From contig JANTQA010000032.1 in the NCBI GenBank assembly GCA_027625915.1, forward strand, positions 6,138,001-6,202,000: a stretch of 64,000 nt of DNA. The letters run 5' to 3'. This document shows, one piece after another, positions 23,794 to 36,915 of the stretch. Position numbers and translations under genes: made by a program. The notes beneath the pieces were generated by a model. The model saw only the letters and a list, made by a program, of their open reading frames with translations. It searched no databases and had not been told where the DNA came from. This stretch comes from Anaeramoeba flamelloides. Taxonomy: Eukaryota > Metamonada > Anaeramoebidae. Numbering within the stretch: position 1 is the first letter of the stretch; each line of letters begins with the position of its first letter.

Positions 23794-24329
23794 ACAAAAA
23801 GTGAAAAAATAATTTAGAAATGGTATTTTAATCAATCTAAATGTTTATATTTTATATTTAATTCTTTTCTTTCTTTAGCTTTTTATTTTTACTATTTTTT
23901 TATTAGTTAATTTTTTTTTCTTATAAAGAATCTAACTAATCGATTCTTTTGAAAATAAATACAAATATATTTTTTATAAGTTGCTGAAAAAAAATCTGTT
24001 TTAAAAATAATTAAACTTTTTTTTTATTAAAACTTAAAAAAATAAAAATCAATAAATATAAATAATAATTTCATTTTTTTTTTTAAGGCGATAAGTACAC
24101 TTTTCAAATTTTGAGTGACACCATTTATGTGAAATTAAATTTTTCAAATCATTTCTTTAACCAAATACATTGGTATCTCAATAAATAGAGGATTGGAATA
24201 TATCCACGTATACTTTGTTTATCTGCCAATTAAAAAAATTAAAATCAAAAAAATTAACAAATTGATCAAGTAAAAATAAAAAAAAATCATTTATTTCTTG
24301 ATCTTATCTCTAATCAGAGTTGACATTTT

Positions 24330-24860
24330 GATTCCTTTTTGAAAAAATCCCAAAATAATTCTTTTTTTGATTCTATGGAATCAAATGATTCTTTTTTCTT
24401 CCAATAATAAGTCTCAACCCATTTCTGTTTTATATTTGTTTTTACAAGGAATTATAACATTCTCAAAAAATAATAATTTATATTTTTTTTTTTTATTTTC
24501 CAAAAGAATTTTAATATTTCTCAAAAAAATAAATATTTGAGATTTTTTCTTGATATTTTAGTTTTCAACATCTTTTCGTCAATCCTGATGTTTTTAAGTT
24601 TATTTCTGATTAGAAAATTATTTTTCTTTGAAATGGAATCAAAAGATTCTTTTTTTTAGAGTTTTGTTACTAAATAAAGATTCTTTTTTTGATTCCCTGT
24701 ATCAGAATAAAATAATTTTTATTTTTTTTGAAAAATTATACTTCAAAGGTACTTTAACAAGTGAAAAATGGTTGATAAAAATTGATTCCATTGGAATCAT
24801 TTTAATATTATGATTCCAAATTTTAATTTTTGAGATGATAAAAATTCCAAAAATGGAATC
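24330..24860. promoter_or_regulatory. cluster of GATTCC / GGAATC palindromic motifs
   Basis: About ten copies of GATTC(C/T) or its complement lie within 530 bases. Several are paired as near-palindromes, such as GATTCTATGGAATC and GATTCCATTGGAATC. The density seems higher than elsewhere in the window. It may be a binding-site array or the remains of a short repeat; nothing in the sequence decides between these. Confidence 0.25.
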
Positions 24861-26775
24861 ATTTTGGGAAATCTTTCTATAATATTTTATACAAAAATGC
24901 TTCTTCTTTACTTTTTTTTAATTTTTAATTCTTTATGGAAAAACTTGAGTATGGATAATTTTTATGAAAGAAATTAATTGTTTTTTATAAATAATTTACA
25001 AAATTAATTTTGATTTCCTATTTTCTTTTAATTCTTCTAATTCTGGATTGGGTAAAGAAAATAGGATATTTTTTGAATTTCTTTTTCAGAAATTTTGGAT
25101 TTATTAAATTATTTGTTGTATTTCAATAATTGATTATTTTCAATTAAAATATGAACTCAAAATAATTATGAATCATTTTTGAAATTTTTTCTCAATTTTT
25201 CTTTGAGTTGAAATTTTGGTGGTAATTTTTTTATTTTAATAATTCAATATATTTCATCTTTAAGTGAGTATAGACGCTCTAGAATCATCGTAATTTAAAT
25301 TATGTTGGAATTAGATGTAAATAATATGTTTTACATGGTTTCTATGACTCTCAAAAATCTTTTAAAATTATTATTAAAAAAATAAATTCTTTCTTTTTCT
25401 GCTTCTTTGTTTGTAAAAAAAAAAAAAATCTGTTAAAGTCTATACTTAAAATTAAAATATTTCTAGGTATTGTATTTAAATCAAGAACCTTAATTATAAT
25501 TTTTATCTTTTGAAATTATTCTGGCTCACATTTTAAATTAAAGAATTGGGTTGATCAAAGGTACAACTTACTGTGTTTTTGTTGACTTGTGTGTGTTGTT
25601 TTAGTTCATAGAAAAAAACCTGACTTAAAGGATCTGATATTACATTTCGTCATCTTCCCTTTAACACTCTTGATTCGATTATGTGTATTTGTATTTGAAA
25701 ATCTGCTCTTCCATTTCCTTCCAAATATTTTTTTCAATATTAATTCAAGATTCAAAATCTTTGTTTTGTGATTGGTTTGGAATCAAAAGTTTCATTTCCA
25801 GAGATTTTAGCAAAAAATTGATTAAGATTTCTAATTCTTTGATAAATTAAAAATAAAACCAAAAAAAAAAATGAGTCTGAAAAATTCTGAAAATTGTAAT
25901 ACTCTTTTGTTACACATACTTTTTGAAAATATTTGAATTTTAAAATCTAAGAAATCAACATTTAGTAAAAAAAAAAATTCTTATTTTTCTGCTCATTTTT
26001 TTTGAAATATTTATTTTTATCAGGAATTTCTCTCACTTTGACAAACAATAGAATCTTATAGAATTCTCATCTACTTTATACTTTTTAATTAAAGTTTTTT
26101 ACAAAAATGAATTTATTAAATATCATATAAAGAATAAAAAAAAAATAACCACCAATTATTTTTACATTTTTTGATATATGTTGGATCATTATTGTTATAC
26201 TTTAGGATCTAAAGTAAAATTGGTTTTATTTTAATGTGAGATCAATTTCTTTTCTCTCAAAATGAATTCTGGGAAAAAATTGTTTCAAGTTCTTTCAGAT
26301 AAATTTTCTTTAGAAAGAAGAATGAAATTTTATCTTCTAAAGATGAATTTTACAAACTTATTCTTTAAAAATGAAACAATTAAGTATTGGGTTTACTCTG
26401 TGAAAAAATCTTCTTAGTTACAAACAAAAAATTCAATAATCATTTTAAACATGAAATAATCTTTTATTTTTTATTGAAAGAACATTTCTCATCAATTTTT
26501 CTTTTTATCGAATCAAAAAATCTGAGAAAAATAAATAAAACATTAAATTAAAAATTTCAACCAAAAATATGTTTTTAAAAGTTATTAAATAAACTGATAA
26601 CCCAAAGAGATGTTTTTTAATTAGATTATTTTTAATACGTAATTAATATTCTCAATCTTAATTGTTTCAGTGAGTTAGTAATAACATAAAGATTAAATGT
26701 CTCTATAGAATTAAATATTATTTCTCAATTAATAAAATATTTTAAAAATAATAAAAACAATTCCAATCAATAATC

Positions 26776-26778
26776 ATA

Positions 26779-26877
<99 letters not shown>
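26776..26877. repeat. (TAA)n microsatellite, about 33 units
   Basis: Almost perfect ATA/TAA trinucleotide run of about 100 bases in non-coding DNA, the longest trinucleotide array in the window. Confidence 0.95.
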
Positions 26878-28390
26878 GTATTATTAAATAATTGATTTTA
26901 ATATTAATAGTTCGTTTTTTATACTATTTGTTTCCAAATAAATTGAACTGTATTTTCACCCATCTTTCAAAAAAAATATTTTTAAATTAGGAAAATTTTC
27001 AAATTTTTATATATTCTGAAAAGATGCTAAACATCTATTAATTTCATTTTTAGAATTGCAGAAATTTGGTGATTTAATGTAATTCATGGAAAGTGATTTT
27101 TTCTCAAAAGTTGAATGAAATTTTTGATCTTTTTATTTTGAAAGTGGCAGTTCTCTTGATATTTTATAAAGATTATTACCGAATCTTTTAAATATCAAGA
27201 AATTTAATAAATATCTGTATATTAACTAAATTTCATAATAAATGACCCAATTTTTATTATTTTTTTTTTATTCTATTTTTAGATGAAAAATAAATAGTAT
27301 TAGTGTATAGATCTGTTTATTAATATATTATTTTTTTTTATTATAATAGATAAATTCAATTTATAAAAATATTAATTTTCAAAATTTTATTTTTGTTGGG
27401 AAAAGGATTTTGAAATATAGTTTATAATAAACGATCTATTGGTTTTAGATCTTCAAGGTTTCAATATTTGGTTTATTTTTCTCGTTACAAAATAATGTTA
27501 TATTTTCAAGGTCAATTGTTCATATAGACTCCCAGAAATTAAGAAAAGTGGGATTTCTTCAATATAATTTTTGTTTTGAAAATTTTTCTTTTTCTTTTTT
27601 GATCCAAAAATCCAAATAAAAAGGAATCGGATCTTTTTTCAAATAAATTTATAGTGAAAAATGTATTCTTCAAAAAATGATAACTTATTTCTCTAAAGTT
27701 GATAAATGAGTTTTTTTATGAATTTTGAACAATAATAAGTTTCCAAAGAATTTTGTTTAAGAATCAAACAGAAAAGATATTGTGAAGAATAATTGAATAA
27801 AGTTAATTCTTGTTTCAAAAAATTCAAATAGCCGTTACCTTTACCAGTCTTTGTAAATAAAAGCTTAAAAAATTTCAAATATTTTCTTTTTTCAATTCTT
27901 TTTAAGGATTATCCGAATTTTATGGTTAGTGAATACTATTTTTCCAGCGAGTAACATATTTATAGACTTATAAGAAACTTGATCGAAGGGATTTTGCAAA
28001 CTTGACAAATTTAGGTTATTTTTGGAAAAATTTGAGTTTGGCAAAGCCATTTTTAGGTTGAATTTAACATCTTTGTTATTTTCTCTTTACAAATCTTGAT
28101 AATAATCTTGAAAAAATAAAGAATTCCTTGCTTTCTTCTTTGGTGTATCTAAATTGACTTATTAGATGCTGAATTTTTTTTTGGGTTAATTTTGTTTGGT
28201 TGGGTATTCAAAAGATAAGTGTATTGATTTAGTTAATGGGTTGTTAATTATTCCCGAAAACTTTTCTTTTCCAATCACTTCTGAGTTCTATTTGAATTAA
28301 AAAGCAGGTTGTTGACTTTTTTTTTTTAACTTATTTATTTTTTTGAATGCTCAAATCCAAATTATCCTCAACAAATTTTGAAAAAAAAAT

Positions 28391-28487
28391 TTCATTAGGA
28401 AAATGTCACTCCACTTTTTTTTCAAGTATGTTAGAGTGTAGCGAGAGAGTATAAATATACTTGAAAAGAAAGTGGAGTGGCATTTTC
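28391..28487. mobile_element. short foldback / MITE-like palindrome
   Basis: The arms AAAATGTCACTCCACTTT and, from the other side, AAAATGCCACTCCACTTT, each followed by TTTCAAGTA, enclose about 35 bases. TA lies next to both ends. Non-coding. It could be a small MITE or a lone hairpin, since no second copy was found in the window. Confidence 0.5.
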
Positions 28488-29025
28488 TTAATATCAAAAA
28501 AAATAGCTTACTAGTTTTGCCTTATTTTGTACAGGAAATTTAATAAGTTTTTGGATCAATAAATGATTTTCCTACCATTTCTAAAAAAACCTAAAAATCC
28601 CAGAAATTGCAATATTTTGACTTTTCATTAATCCATTGTCTTTTAAAGCTTTTTTTCTTTTTATAGTATTTTATTTCAACCCTCACAGAGAATAAAATTC
28701 GAATAGTCCTTCATCCTTTTGATTTAAGAATTATAAATTTTTCCAAATAGTAAAAACTAAAACAATCTTACTTACGCCCCATAGAAAAAAAAATTCTCTT
28801 ATTCCAACAATACTTGAAAATTCATTCAAAATCTCAAAATTTGTAAAGTTCAATTTTTTTCCTTTATTAATTCATAAACCCAAATCCTTTCACCGTAATA
28901 AGGATTTCATCAAAGTTGAAATCACCAACTAAATACACAAACATTACCAAACCAAAGCAAGTCTTTCACAAAAATGGATCAATTTTATTTCATTTTTTTC
29001 TTTTTTATTCTCAAATTCTTTGCAA

Positions 29026-32000
29026 ATGGAAATCAAAACAAAAAATAACCAAAAAGTATTAAAAAGCCTTGGTCAACCAAAAAATGTATTTGAATTATTT
29101 CTTGGTGTCTGCGAAATCCCACATGTCTCTGGAAACCTTGATCCAATTCGCGAGGCATTAGTAAAGTATGGAAAAAAGATTAAAGTTGAAACTATTGTTG
29201 ATGAAATTGGAAATGTACTTTTCAGAAAGCCTGCAACAAAGGGCTATGAAAAAAAACCATCTATTTGTATTCAAGGACATATGGACATGTAATGAGTTTT
29301 CAGTTTAGTTTTTTTGACATTGAAAATGAATTTTTCTTTGCTTTTATTTACTTTTTTTTCTTCTTTTTGTTTTTTATTTTTTTTATTTTTTATTTTTTCC
29401 TTTTTGTTGGCTACTTGTTAAAAAAACCTTGAAAATTATTTTAGGGTTGGAACAAAAGACGAAGGTCTTGAATTTAACTTTGAAACTGATCCAATAAGCA
29501 CCAAAATTGAAAAAGGTTGGTTAACAGCACAAGGAACAACTCTTGGTGCAGATAATGGAATTGGTGTTGCAATGGGACTTGCTCTTTTAACAGAAAATAT
29601 CAAGCACGGGCCTTTGGAGGTTTTGTTAACTGTTGATGAAGAGACTTCAATGGTAACATTTTTTTCTCTTTTTATTTTTTTTTTTATTTTTTTTTATTTT
29701 TTTTTTAATTATTTCTTTTTCTCTCAAAAGTTCCTCACACACACAGCCAACTATAAATATTTTACCAATTCCGATTTTAATTCGTCAAAAATTCTTTGAT
29801 GTGTCAACTTTGGATTTTTTTTTTTAATTTTTGATGACATGACACAACCTTCTTTTTTTTTTTTGAATTGGAATTTTTTTGATTTTTTTTTCACATTTTT
29901 GCTTCCTAATTAATCACAAACCATTTCACATTTTGTTTTTATTTCATTTGGTGGTCCTTAAAAAATGAAAAGGAGATTAAAGAATTACAAAAAGAAAAAG
30001 AGATGAAATTTGAACTCATTTTCTTTTTTTTTTTCAATTGTCCATTATTCCCGAAAATTAGAACACTTTGAATAACAAAAGTACATAAGCATTGAATAAA
30101 AATGTACAAATTCAAAGTGTCTTAGTCAAACAAAATTTTATTTCGGGCTTTGTTGCTTATTGTGGTAAAAAACAATAGTAGATCAATTGAAAATTTGTTC
30201 CCATTGAATTTCAAATAAAAATATAAAATCAAGCTGTTACATTAAAAAAGTAACTTAAACGGAAACTTTTATGATTGTGAGATTAGTGAATAATAATTCC
30301 TGTAATTTTCCGATTAATAAATTAAAATTTTTCTTTTCAATTCACAAAATATTCCGCTAATTTTTGATAAATTCAAAAAAATTTAACAAAATTTTTAGAT
30401 CAATTTCCCTTTTTCTAAATTCTATAACTCTACTTTCAAAAAGAGTTCTTTTCAAAGTAACGATCTCAAAATCAACTAATTTTCGAAAGTTTCTCCTAGA
30501 TTTAAACAAATAAATTTATTATAAAATCACACTAACAAAATTTAAAAAAAAAAATTGAACCAAAAAATTTTAATACAATTATTTGAATTTATCAAATTTT
30601 TCGTTGAAAAAAATTAAAAGAACTTCACAAAATCAATTAAAAACTAGAAAATTCTCAATAATTCGATTCTTCCTTCTTGATCATTGAGATACAATTTAAA
30701 TTCAAATTTAACTGCATTGATAGATCCAATGAAAAGAAAGAACACACTTTCTTTCATAAATTAGTATTTTCGATCTAAATAATTCTGTTAGCACTAAATC
30801 CACAATAAATTTGGGAGTTTTTTCCATTTCATTCACAAAAAGAATTTATTTTTTTATAAATTTTAATTTTTCCTCAGATTTATTAAATACTTGTTTGAAA
30901 TATGTTTAAAAATTATTTTTTGTATCATTTTTGATAAATATTGATATAATCATATTTTAATTTCACTCTTTAGATATGGAAAATTAAAGTAAAAAGAAAA
31001 TTAATTTAAAAAAAACTTAATATTGCAAATATACAACAGTTTCAAAATTTTGTTACCTTGTTATAAAAAATTCACAAAAAAAATTAAAAATGAAATTTCA
31101 GAAAATAATATAAAAAAACAATTTTTTTGTTATTTTCCAAATACCATAATCCGTGTATTGAAAATAAATATTTATTTTAGTCGAATCACCGTATGTTACC
31201 TATTGAAATACTACACTCTTTTTCAAATAAAAGGCCAAAGAAAATTTCAAGAATTATTCATAATTGAATCATTTTAATTGTAGTATCATATTAAAATATA
31301 AGAAACTCTTTAAAACATAAACAGTACACTCAACTGAAGATTTAAAACTCATTAAAACAAAACAATAAAAATTGAAATTCAATATTTTAAATATTGATGT
31401 GCCCTTTTATTTGAAATAAGAAATCTCGTTTTGTAAATTGTAAAGAAAAAATTATAAAATCAATAAAAGCCGTTGAACAAGGTGAATTGGGTAAAAAGTT
31501 CTCAACATTTTATTAATATCTCTTTACATATCAAAATTTTGATCTTTAAAGTCTCATATTCCAGATAAAGTTGCAATTCATCTGGGTATTTTGTTGGGAT
31601 TTTTTTTTCTTTTTTTTTTTTTTTTTTTTTTTTGCAAAATATCATGTCGAAAAAAAAAGAGATCTTCGAAAAGACAAATAAACGTTGAGAAAATTGAGAC
31701 TACGTAATATCTTTTAAAATGAACTGGATTATTAGCAAAAAATCTTCGTGTAAACTTTTTTTCATTCAAAGTTCAGTAATAAAAAATCCCGTAATGCTCA
31801 TTTCAAAGATTTTTAATTTACTTTTTTTTTTTTAGTTTTTGGTTTTATTTTTTTTTAATTTTAAAAAATCAAGTTTTTCTGGGTTTGTATAATTAAAAAG
31901 TAAATCATTAATTAGATTTTTACTAATTTGTTGTTCTTGAATACAAAAGAATAATTTTTTTTTTCAATTTATTATTTCGGGCGAGTAACATTTTTTAAAA

Positions 32001-33435
32001 TATAGTTTAGTTCAAAAATCCTCAAATTTAGTTTATTTTTATTTTTTTTCTTTTAAATATAATAAAGGAAATTTTTAAATAAAAAAAAAAGATTATTAAA
32101 CATTTTTTCTTTGTTGAATTAAATATTAAATTGAGAAAAAAATAAAATAAAAAATACATAAAATACATCTAATTATCTTTAAATATATCGCTTTATTTTA
32201 AAAAATAAATCAAAAACAAACCTAAATCCGATTACATACCTAAATTGGATATTTTCATAAAAAACTATCAAAAATTAACAAGCAAAAATCATTAATCAAA
32301 AAAATTCCTTGGTAAAAAGTATATAAAATATATAATGAATAAATAAAAATTTAAAAAACATTTTTTAATTATTATTTTTATATTTAATTTTAAATACTCT
32401 TTCTTCGAAAAGGTTGGTGCATTTAATTTAAAAAATGATTTGCTTCAATCAAAATATTTGATTAATGTCGATTCTGAAGAGGATGGAAGGATCTGTATTG
32501 GATCTGCAGGTGGATTCAAATGTATAATCCATCAGCCAATTACAAGAATGGAGTCGTTACCAGAAGGCGTCACCCAAATCCAATTAAAACTCCATGATTT
32601 AATGGGCGGCCACACTGGTGTCCAAATTCATGAAGGTAGGGCTAATGCATGTAAATGGATGTGTAGACTTTTATGCTCTGCGCTTGAAACAGGATTTTAT
32701 ATTTCGGAATTCAAAGCCGGACACGCTAAAAATGCCATCCCCTCCACAGCAAGCGTAACTTTATTAGTCCCTGACGAAAACATTGAACAATTTAAAGAAA
32801 ACATTGAAAAAACTCATTTAAACATTCTTGAAGAATTCTTTGTTGTTGAAGTAAATGGTGTGATCTTAGATCAAATAATTGATAACCAAGTCACCGTGGA
32901 ATCCTGCCTTGACAAAAAATCCACAGTTGGCATTTTGGATATGATCCAGGCCATTCATCACGGAGTCGTCAGAATGAGCCCCGATGTCGAAGGTCTTGTC
33001 GAATCATCACAATCTTTATCTATCTGTACCCTTGGAGAAACTACCTTCGACTCACTTGTGTTTGCACGCTCTTCCACAAAATCACAAATAGTTTTACTTG
33101 AAAAGCAACTTCGAAGCATTGCAACCCTCACAGGCTCAGAATTTGAAAAGCTTGCTGGCGAATACCCTCCTTGGCAGCCAATGGTAAGAAATAATTATCT
33201 ATTAGACACAGTGAAAAAGGTCTATTACCAAACCTTCAAAAAAAAGCCAGATTGCTACGCCATACACGCAGGTCTTGAATGTTCATTAATCCAATCAAAA
33301 TATGAAGGAATGATCCCAATTTCAATCGGTCCTCAAATTGAATCGCCACATAGTACTCAGGAACGTATGGAAATCAGAACAGTTGCGACTTCTTATCAAT
33401 TATTGAAAAACCTTATTGAAACCATGGCTAAATAA
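29026..33435 (+). CDS. pepD: aminoacyl-histidine dipeptidase (PepD, peptidase M20)
   Basis: Three exons, 29,026-29,288, 29,445-29,652 and 32,413-33,435, give 497 residues, matching the usual ~485 of PepD. Donors are GTAATG and GTAACA; acceptors are TTTTAG and AAAAG; phases agree. PepD is a cytosolic zinc metallopeptidase that cleaves Xaa-His dipeptides such as carnosine. The full metal and catalytic set is visible: QGHMDMV (His 85), TTLGADNGIG (Asp 124), TVDEETSM (Glu 153/154), INVDSEED (Asp 177), HAGLEC (Glu 446) and ESPHSTQE (His 470). The GGHTGVQIHEGRANA segment of the lid domain is also intact. The family is mainly bacterial, with some anaerobic protists. Introns show it is now a normal nuclear gene. 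An ATG at 28,974 opens an out-of-frame 24-codon frame across the proposed start and codes for a signal-peptide-like run (MDQFYFIFFFFILKFFANG). It is either an upstream ORF or a hint of a different N-terminus. Confidence 0.93.
29653..32412 (+). other. dipeptidase intron 2, 2,760 bp
   Basis: Starts GTAACA and ends CGAAAAG. Contains T-rich runs (a run of more than 20 T at about 31,612-31,633), a small inverted repeat at 30,055-30,165 with arms holding ACACTTTGAAT, and a stretch at 31,560-31,800. That stretch resembles 34,080-34,200 and more weakly the interior of the AAACTCC-ended elements. No coding sequence was recognised. Confidence 0.75.
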
Positions 33436-34383
33436 TTATTCATTTATTTTGGTTTTATTGTTAAAGAAACTTTTTTTTTTTTATAATTCCTATGTGAGAC
33501 AAAAAAAAAAAAAAAAAAAAAAAAAAAAACAAAATAATGAGATCCATTATTATTTTTATTATTCAGATTTTTTTATTAAATACTATTTCTTTTTTCATTC
33601 AAATATTTAGTAACAAATCATAATCAAATAAATTGATTCTTTATGCAAGTGATTTTTTAATTTATTTATTTTTTAATTTTTTTCTTTGAAATATAGTAAA
33701 AGTTCTAAAACACCGTTGTTAAAATATCTCTAGTGTTTTTGGACAAAATTAATTTACAATTAAAAACATTGCTTTTTTTTTTTCAAGACTATTTATGAAT
33801 TAAATCATCAAAAAAACCGACAATAAACAATCATTAAATATGGAATTAGATTTTTTTTCAAAAATGTTCACTCAAATTTAAAATGTTTTTGGATGAGGCT
33901 TTGTGTGGTTTTAAACATACCCTTATCAAAAGAAATTTTCAATTTTTAGATAAAAATCATTTTTTTTGATAAAAGTTTTGTTTGTGTTTTTTTTTTCTTT
34001 TCCTTTTATTTTTCTTTTTTTTTTCTTTTTTCTTTTTTAAAAAAGACAATTTGGAAAAAAAAAAATAATGAAAAATACAAATAAGTTTTAAAAAAATTGA
34101 GATAAATTAGGGTATTTAAAAATGAATTTAATTATCAGTAAATATTCTCGTTGTTAACTTTTTTTCAGTGAAAGTTAAGAGACATAAAAATTTGTAATGT
34201 TATTTCGAATATTGATTTTCTTTTTTTTTTTTTTTAGTTTTTGAAATTTTCCTCTGATTCAAACATTGTTTCTTTTTTTTTTTTGAATTTTTTTTTAATA
34301 ATAGGCTATTAGATGTTTCAAATAATTAAAATGGGTGTTATTATTAAGATTTAATTATTATTTATTCTTGAAAAATAATAATA

Positions 34384-34384
34384 G

Positions 34385-34414
<30 letters not shown>
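34384..34414. repeat. (TA)n microsatellite
   Basis: Perfect TA run of about 15 units. Similar runs lie at 46,105-46,126, 46,681-46,700, 48,410-48,432 and 54,498-54,527. Confidence 0.9.
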
Positions 34415-34415
<1 letters not shown>

Positions 34416-35279
34416 ATAAGTTATTCCAGCTCGGATATACTTTTTAAAACGAGGTTTAAGTTGTTCAAGTTTGTTATTAAAAGTAAAAAATCCAAAAAAT
34501 TAAGATCAAATATGAAATATTTCATTTTCAAAAAAAAATACAAGAGAAAAAGAATTTAGAAATGGGGAAATCTTAATTTTACTGATCAATTTTTATCAGA
34601 TTTATCAATTTTTTTTAAAATGAATAATTTCATCAAAACATTTTAAAATTTATAATAACTATAAAAGATAAACGAATTGAATTTAAAAGATTATTAAATA
34701 TTGTATTACTCAATAATATTGAAAATAAAAATTACATTTTTATTAGACAAAACAAGAGAAATCTGTTTGAGAAATGTGTTTTATTCTCTAAAAATAAATA
34801 TTTGTGAACTGGTAAAGTTTAAAAAAGATCATTTTTTGTTTTCGTTAAATTCATCATAAAAAAATTTCTTTTTCTTGTATTCTTAATGGATTTTAAATCT
34901 TGACCTAATGACCGTTTTTTTGATTTCTCTAAATAAACTTTGAATAAAAAAAAAATATTCTAATTAATAAACAAACTTGAAGATAATAACCACCAAAAAA
35001 ATATATATATAATAACAATAATAATAAATTAATATAATACAAAATAGACCTGTTTATAATAGATGTATTATATGTGTTTCAAGACTTTAAAAGGATATTG
35101 GAAGAAAAACATTATTTTTAAAAATTATATGAAATTCCAATCATTTTTTCACATTTTTGTTTTTTCTTTTTTTCTAATTTTTTTGAAAACATCATTCATT
35201 TGCTATTTTTTTTTAATGCAAGATGGATATTCAATTGGTAAAAATGTGTTTTTTTAATTTTATTTTAATGTTATTTTAA

Positions 35280-35510
35280 CAGTATGAATTATGACAGGGA
35301 AATGATAATTATTTATATTTGAATTTTTATTTGATCTTCAATGTAGATCAATATGAACCTTATTTTTTTACTTAATATGGAATAAGGATTTGCTGTTTTT
35401 CTATTTAGAAGACAACCTATTGTTTAATTTGGTTTACTTCATATGGCTATCAACTATTGTTTGATTCTTTTTATTCTACTACTATCTGATTTATTCTTCA
35501 AAGTTTAACA
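35280..35510 (+). repeat. dispersed repeat, copy related to 43,070-43,290
   Basis: Shares the ordered blocks TTTTATTTGATCTTCAAT, GTAGATCAA, a GAAC stretch and ATCAACTATT with 43,070-43,290. Neither copy has coding potential or clear terminal repeats. Confidence 0.5.
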
Positions 35511-35514
35511 ATTA

Positions 35515-35665
35515 CAGTCAGTACCACTGTTTGGGAACAACCTTTCAAAGGAATTTAAGGTAAAAAAAAAATATCAAATTAAGGTACAAAATTTGGATTC
35601 TAGGAAAATAATTTGTTTAAAAAAATTCGAAAGAATCTGCCTTTAATTTGAGATTTTTTATATCT
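35515..35665 (+). mobile_element. Tc1/mariner-like MITE, right end lost
   Basis: Left end TA-CAGTCAGTACCACT followed by the family blocks TTTAAGGTA, ATATCAAATTAAGGTAC and AAATTTGGA, then the start of the right arm (CTTTAATTTGAGATTTTTT). The right terminus is missing. It belongs to the family at 59,083. Confidence 0.65.
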
Positions 35666-36127
35666 CAAAAATGTTAGTTCAAAATTTTTATGATAAAAGT
35701 GGAAAAGATTGTAATGTATTAACTTTTTTTTCCAACATACCAAAGTCTATGATTCAAACAAAGAATTCAAATCATTTTTATTTCCAATATATAATTTTTT
35801 TTTAGTTTGTGATTGAATAGGGTCAAAAAATGTTCTAAATTTTTGAAAATCCCATTTTTTCATTAATTAGTAATAGTTAAGAAAAAAAAAACAATTCTCT
35901 ATTTCCCTTTTTTATCTATTTCTAAGTCCAGTACTTTATCTTTGGCTTTACCAGAATAAAACTCTATATATTTTATAAAAAGTTAAGAAAAACGATATTT
36001 TTAATTCAGAATAAAATTTTTATTGGAATTCTTTTTGAAAAGCTCAAAAAAAGTAGGTAAAACAATTAGAGGTATTACAACCTAAAAGCCAAGTAAAAGA
36101 TCAAAAAAAAATCATTATTATTTTTAA

Positions 36128-36915
36128 GGATTATCTAAAAAAAGGCTACTATGGCCTGTGTACCAGTTAAAACATCTCTGAAATGGATTCTTTATTTCAT
36201 GATATCCAGAAGAACGATCAAATTTCAAATTTTTAGGAATAGGTAAATTTGACATGATCAGTTTCTTCATTGTCAACCTTTAAGTGAAAACCACAACCCA
36301 ACCATGTTTTTCCTAACTCAGTTTTTTCAAAGGTAGTGATAGATTGTAAGACCATACTTCAATTAGAACGATCATGGTTCGGATATGTACATTGAATTTA
36401 TCGAAATGCAAAATTTTCTTTGTCATTTTAAAAATAATTTAAAATGAAAAGGGGCTAAAGTTAGAAGTGATTTATTTTTTATTTGCCATTCATTTTCATT
36501 ATTTGTTTTTCTCAAGTGTGAAAAAGATTTTTTTTATTTTTTTTTTTTTTTCATATTTTTATTTTTAGAATTTTTTTGTATCGTATTTGTAAAAAAATTG
36601 ATTAATGTGTTCTTTTCTACAAAAAAAAAAACACTTTTTTTGTTGGAAACGATGAAATTAAATATTGTCAATTTTGCTTTAAAAAGAAAAAACAATTTTA
36701 ATTTCATTTTTTTGAGGTTGCTAAAAATTAGCTGCGCTGAAAAAATGACAAAAGAATTTAAAAATTCAAAAAATGTTTTTGCGTTTGAAATTTTGCAAAA
36801 AAATTCTGGAAAATAGTGCATTTTAGGTTTCTGGTTAATTGAAAAAGATAAAGTGTCTAAAACTGTGATGTTTTAACCCACATTACCCCCAAAACGTCCT
36901 TTTTTTAGAGAGTCC
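36128..36915 (+). mobile_element. TTAA-flanked element, ~790 bp, copy 1
   Basis: Flanked by TTAA (36,124-36,127 and 36,916-36,919). Ends GGATTATCTAAAAAAAGGCT and, from the other side, GGACTCTCTAAAAAAAGGAC. The interior matches the element at 40,672-41,485 in reverse orientation over most of its length, including a GGTTGCTAAAAATTAGCTGC block. No transposase frame was seen. A non-autonomous DNA transposon, possibly piggyBac-mobilised. Confidence 0.85.

Larger units (their letters stand above)
23794..28973. other. 5.2-kb gene-free region
   Basis: No gene supported. Contents: a cluster of GATTCC/GGAATC sites at 24,330-24,860, a long TAA microsatellite at 26,776-26,877, and a foldback at 28,391-28,487. 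A somewhat GC-richer open stretch at 25,602-25,771, preceded by a TTTTAG acceptor-like site, codes for a hydrophobic run but has no partner exon. Confidence 0.5.

Noticed and set aside
25602-25771. GC-richer open stretch coding for a hydrophobic run (LILHFVIFPLTLLIRL), preceded by a TTTTAG acceptor-like site
   Set aside because: No ATG, no partner exon and no recognisable family, and the reading frame is short. Could be a chance island or relic exon.
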